Shown piece after piece: positions 55,931 to 64,000 of a stretch of DNA of 64,000 bases; within the stretch, counting starts at the first letter, position 1; each line of letters begins with the position of its first letter. Source of the stretch: Terribacillus halophilus (GTDB taxonomy: Bacteria > Bacillota > Bacilli > Bacillales > Amphibacillaceae); assembly GCF_900162685.1 (NCBI RefSeq), contig NZ_LT727828.1, forward strand, positions 1,232,723-1,296,722, given 5' to 3'. A program made the translations under genes and the position numbers. The notes beneath the pieces are model-generated. The model was not told where the DNA came from. It saw only the letters and a list, made by a program, of their open reading frames with translations, and made no database searches.

Positions 55931-56236
55931 GTGGCAAGACAGCATATTGGCAGATGTGAGCTTTGCGGCCGAGATGAGGTTACGTTAACAGAGCATCATC
56001 TTATACCAAAGGAAATGGGCGGCACATTTCTAGATACTGCGATGATTTGTATTCCGTGTCACAAACAAATTCATGCATTGTATACGAATGAGGAGCTGGC
56101 AGCTCGGCTTGGTACAATTGAAGCGCTGCGGTCAGATGAAAAATTGTCCAAGTATATAAAATGGATCCGCAAGCAGCCTGCTGGCAGGCTCGTGCGGACC
56201 AGGAAATCAAATAGTCGGCGAAAATATGGACGTTAG
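55931..56236 (+). CDS. HNH-type zinc protein
   Basis: A 101-residue HNH-family protein. CELC (near residues 9-12) and CIPC form the zinc site, and LTEHHLIPKEMGG with CHKQIHALY supplies the HNH core. The C-terminal tail is strongly basic (RKQPAGRLVRTRKSNSRRK). Small HNH proteins of this size are often annotated as endonucleases, but activity is not shown. GTG start at 55931 is six bases from GTGAGGGG; ATG at 55925 abuts it. It overlaps the 3' end of convergent rnhC by four bases. Confidence 0.75.
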   Translation: MARQHIGRCELCGRDEVTLTEHHLIPKEMGGTFLDTAMICIPCHKQIHALYTNEELAARLGTIEALRSDEKLSKYIKWIRKQPAGRLVRTRKSNSRRKYGR

Positions 56237-57174
56237 ACGTACTTTTCGGCTTTGGCGCTATTTGCAAAATGCATTTTCGTGAATACAGGAAGCGCTTGGC
56301 GTCCCTTGCTTCGGATGAGGCGTCCGGCTGCTTGATCAACAGCTGCACTGGCGCCTTTCGGGATTGTAAAACCTGCTTGCTTGGAAAGCTTGTCCATCTC
56401 TTTTAAGAAGCTCGCTCGGGAGATGATCGAAGCTGCTGCTACAGCGAGAGAATAGCTTTCCGCTTTCGTCATAAAGCTCACGTCTGGCTGCAGCTTTTCT
56501 CCTTCAGAAGCAAGATGCTTTATATAAGTTGACGGCAGCTGAAACTGGTCAATCAGAATGCCATCCGGCTTAGTCGGGGCAATCTTGGCAAGCAGCTTTT
56601 GGATGGCGTGGTGGTGCATCATCGTTTTCATCTTGCCTTGCGACCAGCCGCGCTTCTGCAGCTGATTGTATTTTTCATTGCGCATCACTAAGAGAGAGTA
56701 AGGCATCTCGGCGTGCATGAGATCTTTTGCGATGCGCTGTATAGCATCATCCTTCAGAAGCTTCGAGTCTTTCACACCAAGTTCTTTGAGAAGTGCAACC
56801 TGGCTCTTATCTACATATGCACTTGCAACAGTGATTGGCCCGAAGAAATCACCTGTCCCTGCTTCGTCTGAGCCGATGTGAGAGGTGGTAAATAAAGAAG
56901 GGTCTGGTGCATACTTGTGATCATTCACACTTGGTTTTGAGGTGCTGTTGCTTTTAGAAGCTGCTGGAGCTGTTCCCCATTTATCTGCCTCCGATTCTGG
57001 TGCTTTACCTTGGAACAGCACTTTGCCGGATTTGTAGGCAGTAATACTGCAGCTTGGTGTTTTGGCGGCAAAGACAGCTCCGGGTGGTGCCGCTTTCGCT
57101 GTTTGGCTGTATACTGTTTTCATTTCCTGGATCTTGTCCAATGTTAATTGTAATACGATTTGTCCCACGTTCAT
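56233..57174 (-). CDS. rnhC: Ribonuclease HIII
   Basis: A 313-residue RNase HIII, which cuts RNA in RNA-DNA hybrids. The N-terminal TBP-like substrate-binding domain (1-65) is followed by a linker rich in Ser/Lys and the catalytic domain with D103/E104 (GSDEAGTGDFFGP), the KDSKLL motif, D in GILIDQFQ and the late AESYSLAVAAASIISRASFL. ATG at 57174 with AGAGATGA upstream. It is divergent from zapA, as in B. subtilis. Confidence 0.95.
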   Translation of the reverse strand: MNVGQIVLQLTLDKIQEMKTVYSQTAKAAPPGAVFAAKTPSCSITAYKSGKVLFQGKAPESEADKWGTAPAASKSNSTSKPSVNDHKYAPDPSLFTTSHIGSDEAGTGDFFGPITVASAYVDKSQVALLKELGVKDSKLLKDDAIQRIAKDLMHAEMPYSLLVMRNEKYNQLQKRGWSQGKMKTMMHHHAIQKLLAKIAPTKPDGILIDQFQLPSTYIKHLASEGEKLQPDVSFMTKAESYSLAVAAASIISRASFLKEMDKLSKQAGFTIPKGASAAVDQAAGRLIRSKGRQALPVFTKMHFANSAKAEKYV

Positions 57175-57292
57175 CTCTCCAATCTGACATCCAGTATAGC
57201 ATGCCGATAAAGCTATATTGAATTGTTTCCTAAATTGGCACCTTCATGTTACTATAAGGTTTAGTATTATAAGAGAAGTGAGGGGGGATAAC

Positions 57293-57568
57293 GTGTCCCA
57301 GTCAGATAAAACACGTGTTACGGTAGAAATACATAACCGATCCTATACAATTGTAGGCCAAGAGCCAGCCCATCGCATGCGAATGGTGGCGAGCCTAGTC
57401 GACCAGAAGATGTCGGAGATCTCTGCGGCGAATCCGAATCTTGATACAGCAAAATTAGCCGTGCTAACGGCTGTAAATACGACAAATGATTATTTGAAAC
57501 TAAAAGAAGACTATGCACAATTGCTAGGTTCTATTACAAGGAAAGAGGCAAGCAAGGACAATGATTGA
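57293..57568 (+). CDS. zapA: Cell division protein ZapA
   Basis: A 91-residue ZapA that bundles FtsZ filaments at the division septum. An N-terminal beta-hairpin (VTVEIHNRSYTIVGQEP) is followed by MRMVASLVDQKMSEIS and a C-terminal coiled coil. The start is GTG at 57293 behind GTGAGGGGGG; the upstream extension lacks an RBS. The 3' end overlaps cvpA by eight bases, so the two are coupled. Confidence 0.92.
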   Translation: MSQSDKTRVTVEIHNRSYTIVGQEPAHRMRMVASLVDQKMSEISAANPNLDTAKLAVLTAVNTTNDYLKLKEDYAQLLGSITRKEASKDND

Positions 57569-58136
57569 TTTACTCATTATCGCGTTGCTCTTGTTCGGCG
57601 TTCTCGTCGGCTTGAAGCGAGGCTTCATTATGCAGCTGTTCCATTTGGCAAGCTTTATTGTGTCATTTATTGTTGCTGCTATTTATTACGATCAGCTGGC
57701 TCCGAAACTGGAATTATGGATTCCGTATCCGGATATGTCATCTGACAGCACGTGGTCCAATATATTTGGAGCTGTTCCATTAGATCAAGTGTTTTACAAC
57801 GCTATTGCGTTTGCGATTCTCTTTTTCGCAACAAAAATTGTTTTACACATTATCGGATCGATGCTTGACTTTATCGCCGATTTGCCAATTTTGCGTTCTG
57901 TCAACAAGCTTCTTGGCGGTGCGCTCGGCTTCATCGAGATATATTTAATTGTCTTCGTCATTCTATATCTTTCCGTATTGCTGCCGATTACACCGATACA
58001 GGAAGCACTGGATAGGTCAATACTCGCAGCTTGGATGGTAGAGCATACACCATATATATCTGGTGAAATTAAAGATTTATGGCTGAATCATGTTGCAAAT
58101 AAATTACCCAGCGAAATGATGGGATGGAATAACTAA
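57561..58136 (+). CDS. cvpA: CvpA family membrane protein YshB
   Basis: A 191-residue CvpA-family protein with four predicted membrane segments. The first carries LLIIALLLFGVLVGLKRGFI, a hallmark of the family, and a later one carries LLGGALGFIEIYLIVFVILYL. In E. coli CvpA is linked to colicin V production and stress tolerance; the Bacillus role is unclear. It overlaps zapA and lies upstream of polX and mutS2. A hairpin immediately follows its stop. Confidence 0.88.
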   Translation: MIDLLIIALLLFGVLVGLKRGFIMQLFHLASFIVSFIVAAIYYDQLAPKLELWIPYPDMSSDSTWSNIFGAVPLDQVFYNAIAFAILFFATKIVLHIIGSMLDFIADLPILRSVNKLLGGALGFIEIYLIVFVILYLSVLLPITPIQEALDRSILAAWMVEHTPYISGEIKDLWLNHVANKLPSEMMGWNN

Positions 58137-58166
58137 CCCTTGCGGCATCGTGCGCAAGGGTTTTCT
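58135..58166 (+). terminator. Hairpin between cvpA and polX
   Basis: AACCCTTGCG (58135-58144) pairs perfectly with CGCAAGGGTT (58153-58162), followed by TTCT. It looks like a terminator or attenuator inside the zapA-cvpA-polX-mutS2 run. It starts in the cvpA stop codon. Confidence 0.7.
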
Positions 58167-58190
58167 ACCTTGGTCGAAAGGATGAGACAG

Positions 58191-59906
58191 ATGGCTATTA
58201 ACAAAAAGGATGTTGTTAAACTATTAGAGACGATTGCAATTTATCTTGAACTAAAAGGGGAAAATACATTCAAGGTATCTGCATACCGAAAAGCTGCGAA
58301 TGCGTTGGAAACAAACGATCAATCACTAGATGAGATTGCTGACTTTACCGCATTAAATGGCATCGGCAAAGGAACGGCCGCAGTGATAGAAGAATATATA
58401 CAAAACGGAGAGTCTGATACGCTGCATCAGCTGCAAGAGGAAGTGCCAGAAGGTCTTGTTCCGCTTCTTGACTTGCCAGGATTAGGCGGGAAGAAACTGG
58501 CCAAGCTGTACCAGGAGCTTGGCGTAGTTGACGGAGCATCCTTGAAAACAGCTGTAGAATCAGGAAAAGTTGCAGCACTAAGCGGATTTGGCAAAAAGTC
58601 TGCTGAAAAGATTCTCGATAGCTTAGCAAATGTCGGATCCAGACCAGAGCGTATTCCAATTGCAATGATGCTGCCCTTAGCAGAACGAATTGAAGCCTTT
58701 TTGGAAAGTCTAGATGGTATTGAGCGCTATGCCCGGGCTGGGAGCTTGCGCCGGATGCAGGAAACTGTGAAAGATTTAGACTTTATTATTGCAACGAATG
58801 ACCCAAAGCAAGTCCAAGAGCAGCTGCTGACGATTGAGAATTTAAAAGAAGTTATTGCTAATGGAGAAACAAAAGTATCAGTGACGTTAGAAGAAGGCTA
58901 CGACATTAACGTCGATTTTCGGTTGATTGAACCAGAAGCTTTTGCGACGACTTTGCATCACTTTACTGGTTCAGCTGACCACAATGTCGCTCTTCGTCAG
59001 CTGGCGAAAAAACGCGGTGAGCGAATTAGTGAATATGGCGTGGAGAATGTAGAAACGGGAGAACTGACAACCTTCCAAACAGAGAAGGATTTCTTCCGAC
59101 ATTTTGATTTAACCTTTATTCCTCCTGAAATACGGGAAGCGCACGGCGAGTTAGATAGCTTCAAACAAGAAATGCCGCTAATTCAGCTTTCTGATATTCA
59201 AGGAGATTTGCACATGCACTCAACGTGGAGTGATGGTGCACAGTCAATTGAACAAATGGCAAAGCAAGCAATTGAACTTGGCTATTCTTATATTGCAATT
59301 ACAGACCACTCGAAATACTTGAAAGTGGCAAACGGGCTGGATGAAAAGCGGCTCCGAAAACAGCGGGAAGAAATTGAGCGTGTAAACGCATTGTTCCCCG
59401 ACTTTCATATTTTTGCCGGTGTGGAAATGGATATTCTGCCAGATGCCCGCTTAGACTTTGATGATGCATTTCTGCAAGAGATGGATTACGTAATCGGTGC
59501 AATTCATTCCAGCTTTTCGCAATCAGCTGATCAAATAAAGAATCGTCTGACGGCAGCGCTGGAACATCCGAATGTAAATGTTATAGCTCATCCAACAGGC
59601 CGTCTTATCGGCAGAAGAGCCGGTTACGCGGCCGATCCGGATTGGTTGTTAGAGAAAGCAGCAGAAACAGGAACAGTCATTGAATTGAATGCGAATCCAA
59701 ACCGACTGGACCTGTCATGGACGTACTTAAAGAAAGCGCAGGAGCTCGGTGTAAAGATTGCTGTCAATACCGATGCCCACAGCTATGCGACTCTATCTTT
59801 TATGGAAGTAGGAGTCGCTATGGCTCGAAAAGGCTGGCTTAAACCAGAGACAGTCATCAACACATGGTCGAAGCAACAGTTGATGGAGCTTTTTCAGCGC
59901 AACTAA
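58191..59906 (+). CDS. polX: DNA polymerase X with PHP domain
   Basis: A 571-residue bacterial family X polymerase for gap filling and base excision repair. An N-terminal HhH region (about 1-130, DFTALNGIGKGTAAVIEEYI, DLPGLGGKKLAKLYQELG) is followed by the nucleotidyltransferase site GSLRRMQETVKDLDFIIAT (metal D residues) and a third Asp in GYDINVDFRLI. The C-terminal PHP domain has H341/H343 in GDLHMHSTWSDG and acts as exonuclease in B. subtilis. ATG at 58191 behind GAAAGGATG; the longer reading crosses the hairpin. Length matches B. subtilis PolX (570). Confidence 0.95.
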   Translation: MAINKKDVVKLLETIAIYLELKGENTFKVSAYRKAANALETNDQSLDEIADFTALNGIGKGTAAVIEEYIQNGESDTLHQLQEEVPEGLVPLLDLPGLGGKKLAKLYQELGVVDGASLKTAVESGKVAALSGFGKKSAEKILDSLANVGSRPERIPIAMMLPLAERIEAFLESLDGIERYARAGSLRRMQETVKDLDFIIATNDPKQVQEQLLTIENLKEVIANGETKVSVTLEEGYDINVDFRLIEPEAFATTLHHFTGSADHNVALRQLAKKRGERISEYGVENVETGELTTFQTEKDFFRHFDLTFIPPEIREAHGELDSFKQEMPLIQLSDIQGDLHMHSTWSDGAQSIEQMAKQAIELGYSYIAITDHSKYLKVANGLDEKRLRKQREEIERVNALFPDFHIFAGVEMDILPDARLDFDDAFLQEMDYVIGAIHSSFSQSADQIKNRLTAALEHPNVNVIAHPTGRLIGRRAGYAADPDWLLEKAAETGTVIELNANPNRLDLSWTYLKKAQELGVKIAVNTDAHSYATLSFMEVGVAMARKGWLKPETVINTWSKQQLMELFQRN

Positions 59907-59928
59907 CTGCTAAAAGTGAGGGGAAAAA

Positions 59929-62271
59929 ATGAATAAACGAATATTCCGTGTGTTGGAATTCGATAAAATCATCCAAAAGCTAAGTGAACAAGCTGCGTCT
60001 TCACTTGGTAAAAAAAGAACGATGCAAATCCAGCCCGCAACAGAACTGGAAGCAGTTGAACAGCTGCAAGCCGAAACGGATGAAGCGGCTTCTATTATTC
60101 GTCTTCGCGGAGGAATTCCGCTAGGAGGCATTCACGATATCGGTGCTAGTGTGAAACGAGCGGTAATCGGCGGCGTTTTAAATGCCAATGAGTGTTTGGA
60201 CATTGCCAGCACAATTTATGGCGGAAAGAATTTAAAACACTTCGTGGAAGAACTGGAAGACATTGAATTGCCGATCATTCGTGCACTCGTTGAACAGCTT
60301 ATTTCGTTAAGCGACTTGGAACGCCATATAAAGAACGCCATTGATGATCATGGCCGTGTTATGGATGGCGCATCAGACCGCCTGCGTGGAATCCGTACTA
60401 AAATCCGTACGAATGAAAGCAGAGTAAGAGAAAAATTAGAATCTTATACCCGTTCGAAAAGCAAGATGTTATCAGATTCTATCATTACTATTCGAAATGA
60501 CCGCTATGTGCTGCCGGTCAAACAAGAATATCGCGGAGCAATCGGCGGTATCGTGCATGACCAGTCTTCCTCAGGTCAAACATTGTTCATGGAGCCGCAA
60601 GCTGTAGTAGATATGAATAACCAGCTGCAGGAAGCACGAGCACAGGAAAAAGCGGAAGTCGAACGAATTTTAAAAGAGATTAGTATGCGAGTTGCTGAAG
60701 ACGAAGCGATTTTACTTGCTAATATTGAGATTCTAGGTCAGATTGACTTTATTGCAGCTAGAGCGAAGCTTGGCGCGGTGATGCGCTGTTCCATGCCGAA
60801 AATGAACGACCAAGGCATCATCCATTTGAAGCAGGCAAGACATCCGCTCATCGATCCGGAAGAAGTGGTAGCGAATGATATTGATCTTGGAGAAGATTAT
60901 TCCACCATTGTTATTACCGGACCGAATACCGGTGGTAAAACTGTCACGATTAAAACAATCGGCCTTTGTACACTGATGGCCCAGTCCGGTTTGCAAGTGC
61001 CAGCGCTTGATGGGGGAGAGATGGCTGTTTTCACAGATGTGTTTGCAGACATCGGCGATGAACAGTCTATTGAACAAAGCTTGAGTACATTCAGCTCCCA
61101 TATGGTGAATATTGTGGATATTTTGCAGCAAGTCGATCATCAATCGCTGGTTTTGTTTGATGAATTAGGTGCTGGTACAGATCCTCAGGAAGGTGCCGCA
61201 TTAGCGATGAGTATTCTAGATGAGACAATCAAGCGTGGAGCGTCCGTTGTAGCGACAACGCATTATCCAGAGTTGAAAGCGTATGGATTTAACCGAGAGC
61301 GTGTTGTGAACGCCAGTGTGGAATTTGATGTAGAAACGCTGAAGCCCACGTATCGCCTTTTAATCGGTGTGCCAGGACGCAGTAATGCTTTTGAAATATC
61401 ACGCCGTCTAGGCTTGAAAGAATCTGTTATCGACAGTGCAAAAGAACTGATTGGTACCGATTCTAAGAGTGTCGAAAATATGATTGCTTCCTTAGAGACA
61501 TCTCGCCGACAAGCAGAACAGGATTATGAAACTGCCAGAACGCAGCTGGAAGAAGCAGAAGCGCTGAAGCAAGATCTGGAGAAGCAATGGCAGGAGTTTG
61601 ACACCAAGAGGGAACGTCTTTACCAAAAAGCAGAAGAGAAAGCTGCTAAAGCGGTAGAACGAGCGCGGGAAGAAGCAGAAGAAATTGTCAGCTCGCTTCG
61701 TACGATGAAAAATCAAGCAAGCGTAAAAGAGCATGAAATTATTGAAGCACGAAAACGGCTGGAGGATGCTTCACCGGAGCTTGCGAAAAAAGGCGCGAAA
61801 TCAGCACCGAAATCGAAGGAATCCCAGCAGCTTATGCCTGGTGATGAAGTACTTCTGCTCACACTCGGACAAAAAGGAACAGTCGTCGAGAAGGTAAGCG
61901 ACAAAGAATATTTACTCCAAATTGGAATTATGAAAATAAAAGCGAAACGAAAAGACATTGAATTCGTAAAGAGACAGGACACATTAAAAGAAAAGCCGGT
62001 AGCCACTGTAAAAGGCTCCGCCTATCATGTAAGCACAGAGCTGGATTTGCGCGGAGAACGATATGAGGATGCACTGCGCCGCGTAGAAAAATATGTGGAT
62101 GATGCGCTATTAGCTGGATATCCGCAAGTATCGATTATCCACGGTAAAGGAACAGGCGCATTACGGACTGGTGTACAGGAATTTGCCAAACGTCATCGTG
62201 CTGTGAAAAATCATCGCTCCGGCGGAATGAGTGAAGGCGGAACTGGTGTTACCGTGCTGGAATTTCAGTAA
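59929..62271 (+). CDS. mutS2: Endonuclease MutS2
   Basis: A 780-residue MutS2. It lacks the MutS mismatch-recognition domain, so it acts on recombination intermediates and, in B. subtilis, on collided ribosomes rather than in mismatch repair. The clamp region carries [20 protein letters not shown]. The ATPase has Walker A GPNTGGKT (331-338) and Walker [21 protein letters not shown] long coiled coil (about 515-620) follows, then a C-terminal Smr nuclease domain (703-780, [29 protein letters not shown]). It lies 22 bases after polX. Confidence 0.95.
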   Translation: MNKRIFRVLEFDKIIQKLSEQAASSLGKKRTMQIQPATELEAVEQLQAETDEAASIIRLRGGIPLGGIHDIGASVKRAVIGGVLNANECLDIASTIYGGKNLKHFVEELEDIELPIIRALVEQLISLSDLERHIKNAIDDHGRVMDGASDRLRGIRTKIRTNESRVREKLESYTRSKSKMLSDSIITIRNDRYVLPVKQEYRGAIGGIVHDQSSSGQTLFMEPQAVVDMNNQLQEARAQEKAEVERILKEISMRVAEDEAILLANIEILGQIDFIAARAKLGAVMRCSMPKMNDQGIIHLKQARHPLIDPEEVVANDIDLGEDYSTIVITGPNTGGKTVTIKTIGLCTLMAQSGLQVPALDGGEMAVFTDVFADIGDEQSIEQSLSTFSSHMVNIVDILQQVDHQSLVLFDELGAGTDPQEGAALAMSILDETIKRGASVVATTHYPELKAYGFNRERVVNASVEFDVETLKPTYRLLIGVPGRSNAFEISRRLGLKESVIDSAKELIGTDSKSVENMIASLETSRRQAEQDYETARTQLEEAEALKQDLEKQWQEFDTKRERLYQKAEEKAAKAVERAREEAEEIVSSLRTMKNQASVKEHEIIEARKRLEDASPELAKKGAKSAPKSKESQQLMPGDEVLLLTLGQKGTVVEKVSDKEYLLQIGIMKIKAKRKDIEFVKRQDTLKEKPVATVKGSAYHVSTELDLRGERYEDALRRVEKYVDDALLAGYPQVSIIHGKGTGALRTGVQEFAKRHRAVKNHRSGGMSEGGTGVTVLEFQ

Positions 62272-62292
62272 CGACCGGGGGAATTCGAAGTT

Positions 62293-62697
62293 ATGGAGTC
62301 ATTTTGGGAAAATACGTTTGTCCTGACAGCTGCTCGCTATAGCGTGGCAGTATTGAGCATTATTGTATTTATGGCTATTTTCGAGCTGGTTACTTCTTAT
62401 AAGAACTGGGAAGAAATCAGACGCGGAAACTTATCAGTAGCAATGGCGACTGGGGGAAAGATGTTCGGAATTACGAATGTACTTCGTTTTTCTTATGAAC
62501 ATAATGATGGTATTTTGCAAAGTATCGTGTGGAGTTCCGTCGGCTTCGTCATGCTGCTGATCGGTTATTTTATCTTTGAGTTCCTTACGCCGACTTATAA
62601 GATTGATGCGGAGATTGCGAATGATAATCGCGCAGTTGGATTTATATCTCTTGTTATTTCCGTAGGATTGTCATATGTTATAGGAGCAAGTATTTAG
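62293..62697 (+). CDS. yshE: DUF350 membrane protein YshE
   Basis: A 134-residue DUF350 protein with four hydrophobic segments. The middle part reads NWEEIRRGNLSVAMATGGKMFGI, which matches B. subtilis YshE. It lies 21 bases after mutS2, with a GGGGGAATTCG RBS, and closes the zapA-to-yshE run. The function is unknown. No clear terminator follows. Confidence 0.88.
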   Translation: MESFWENTFVLTAARYSVAVLSIIVFMAIFELVTSYKNWEEIRRGNLSVAMATGGKMFGITNVLRFSYEHNDGILQSIVWSSVGFVMLLIGYFIFEFLTPTYKIDAEIANDNRAVGFISLVISVGLSYVIGASI

Positions 62698-62796
62698 TAC
62701 GATGTTTAGGAATGGAGCCTTCTAAGCAAACTATTAGCGTTCCGGACTTCAGCAGTGCTATACTCTGGTGAAAGCTTTATTTAGGAGGAATAGACA

Positions 62797-63111
62797 ATGG
62801 CAATTGTAAATGCAACGGATTCAAACTTTAGTACAGAAACTGGCGAAGGACTTGTCCTTGCTGACTTTTGGGCAACTTGGTGCGGCCCTTGTAAAATGAT
62901 CGCTCCAGTATTGGAAGAAATCGATGGCGAAATGAGCGATAAAGTAAAAATCGTAAAACTTGACGTTGACGAAAACCAAGCTACTGCTGGTAAATTTGGC
63001 GTAATGAGCATCCCGACTTTGCTTCTTTTCAAAGATGGCGAAGTAGTAGACCAAGTAATTGGTTACCAGCCAAAAGAAGCTCTTGTTGAGCTAGTAAACA
63101 AACACGCGTAA
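62797..63111 (+). CDS. trxA: Thioredoxin
   Basis: A 104-residue thioredoxin with active site WCGPCK (C29, C32), cis-proline in [13 protein letters not shown], and the buried aspartate in LADFWATW. It is the general cytosolic disulfide reductase. RBS TTAGGAGGAA precedes the ATG. A hairpin follows. The trxA-uvrC order is the same as in B. subtilis. Confidence 0.98.
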   Translation: MAIVNATDSNFSTETGEGLVLADFWATWCGPCKMIAPVLEEIDGEMSDKVKIVKLDVDENQATAGKFGVMSIPTLLLFKDGEVVDQVIGYQPKEALVELVNKHA

Positions 63112-63125
63112 GCAATCATGAATTG

Positions 63126-63162
63126 GATCCCTTGTTACTTCCTGTAGCAAGGGTTCCTTTAT
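63126..63162 (+). terminator. Terminator of trxA
   Basis: GGATCCCTTG pairs with CAAGGGTTCC (one mismatch) and is followed by a short T-run. It lies between trxA and uvrC. Confidence 0.75.
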
Positions 63163-63190
63163 GTAAAGAATTGTATAGAGGGGAAAGCGA

Positions 63191-64000
63191 ATGAACAAGA
63201 CGATTACAGATAAACTCGCTGTTCTGCCGCCGCAGCCTGGCTGTTATTTGATGAAAGATAAAAATGGGACAGTCATCTATGTTGGAAAGTCTAAGACACT
63301 CCGCAACCGCGTGCGCTCCTATTTTACTGGTGCACACGACCGCAAAACGCAGCGGCTTGTCACAGAGATTGTCGATTTCGAATACATTGTCACCTCCTCC
63401 GAAATCGAAGCACTCATTTTAGAAATGAATTTAATCAAAAAATACGATCCCAAATATAACATCCTTCTAAAGGATGATAAGACATATCCCTATTTGAAAA
63501 TTACAGCAGAAGAACAGCCGCGCTTGCTGGTGACACGAAAAGTGAAAAAAGACAAAGGCAAATATTTTGGACCATATCCGAACGTAATCGCAGCCAGGGA
63601 AACGAAGAAACTGCTGGACAGGCTTTACCCGCTGCGTAAATGTAATACGATGCCCGACCGCGTTTGCTTGTATTACCATATGCACCAATGCCTTGGTCCT
63701 TGTGTGTATCCTGTCTCCCAAGAAACAAACCGTAATATCGTACAAAATATTACGACCTTCTTAAATGGCGGACACCATCAGATTAAGAAGGATTTGCAGC
63801 AAAGGATGCAGGAAGCTTCGGAAGAACTTGATTTTGAGCGGGCAAAAGAACTGCGAGATCAAATTCAGCATATTGAATCTGTCATGGAGCAGCAGAAGAT
63901 GACATTAACGGATCAGACAGACAGAGATGTGTTCGGCTTTGCTTATGACAAAGGCTGGATGTGTGTGCAAGTATTCTTTATCCGCCAAGGTAAGCTGATT
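63191..64000 (+). CDS. uvrC: UvrABC excinuclease subunit C, N-terminal part (3' end outside window)
   Basis: The first 270 codons of UvrC, which makes both incisions in nucleotide excision repair. The N-terminal GIY-YIG nuclease domain appears as [20 protein letters not shown], with catalytic residues in [22 protein letters not shown]. The Cys-rich region has LRKCN and CLGPCVYP. The UvrB-binding UVR motif is [16 protein letters not shown] (about 215-240). The frame is open to the window end. ATG at 63191 behind GAGGGGAAAG. Confidence 0.95.
   Translation, partial: MNKTITDKLAVLPPQPGCYLMKDKNGTVIYVGKSKTLRNRVRSYFTGAHDRKTQRLVTEIVDFEYIVTSSEIEALILEMNLIKKYDPKYNILLKDDKTYPYLKITAEEQPRLLVTRKVKKDKGKYFGPYPNVIAARETKKLLDRLYPLRKCNTMPDRVCLYYHMHQCLGPCVYPVSQETNRNIVQNITTFLNGGHHQIKKDLQQRMQEASEELDFERAKELRDQIQHIESVMEQQKMTLTDQTDRDVFGFAYDKGWMCVQVFFIRQGKLI

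Overview
The window is a 64-kb chromosomal segment from a low-to-moderate GC, endospore-forming member of the Bacillaceae. Spore genes (sspI, ytrH/ytrI, ytvI, ytxC), T-box leaders, an L20 leader, Gram-positive type DnaE, DnaB/DnaI, PhoPR and frequent TTG/GTG starts all fit. Gene order closely follows the Bacillus subtilis ytkL - ytoI - nrnA - dnaE - accDA - pfkA - pyk - citZ/icd/mdh - phoPR - polA - mutM - coaE - gapB - speD - nrdR - dnaB - dnaI - ytxC - thrS ... infC - rpmI - rplT - ysdABC - sspI - ysgA - pheST - rnhC - zapA - cvpA - polX - mutS2 - trxA - uvrC backbone. The genus cannot be fixed from the sequence alone.

Layout. 1-3.6 kb: end of ackA, ald, an M24 dipeptidase (minus strand) and ytkL. 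3.7-10.2 kb: ytoI-nrnA, the sporulation pair ytrH-ytrI (minus strand) and dnaE. 10.3-16.5 kb: ytsJ malic enzyme, accDA (malonyl-CoA) and pfkA-pyk (glycolysis). 16.5-22.2 kb: fxsA, ytvI, ytwI and the citZ-icd-mdh TCA operon. 22.5-28.8 kb: phoPR and the polA-mutM-coaE repair cluster. 28.9-36.4 kb: a decayed cytidine deaminase, gapB, speD, an unexpectedly placed fabF, and nrdR-dnaB-dnaI-ytxC. 36.4-38.6 kb: T-box controlled thrS. 38.6-42.8 kb: an AT-rich accessory island. 43.4-49.7 kb: L20-controlled infC-rpmI-rplT, then the ysdA-C/sspI/ysgA housekeeping run. 49.7-53.5 kb: T-box controlled pheST. 53.6-56.2 kb: small accessory genes and pseudogenes. 56.2-64 kb: rnhC, zapA-cvpA-polX-mutS2, yshE, trxA and the start of uvrC.

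The most interesting region is the island between thrS and infC. It holds a lipoprotein gene, a 609-residue protein with an N-terminal lipase-like domain (GHSLG) and a long helical C-terminal half, and a 111-residue partner, in one tight operon. Decayed genes flank it. This architecture resembles the reverse-domain type VII secreted lipase toxin / lipoprotein immunity systems known from Staphylococcus (TslA/TilA). The predicted lipase domain here has no obvious catalytic histidine. The assignment is inference from architecture, not from a database search.

Regulation visible in the sequence includes two T-box leaders, an L20 leader, a cre-like site at citZ, a FapR-like operator at fabF, a sigma-W type promoter before ysdB, sigma-E-like promoters before ytrH and ytxC, a Pho-box-like repeat before phoP, and a palindrome over the gapB promoter. 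No tRNA, rRNA, CRISPR array, IS element or integrase gene was recognised.
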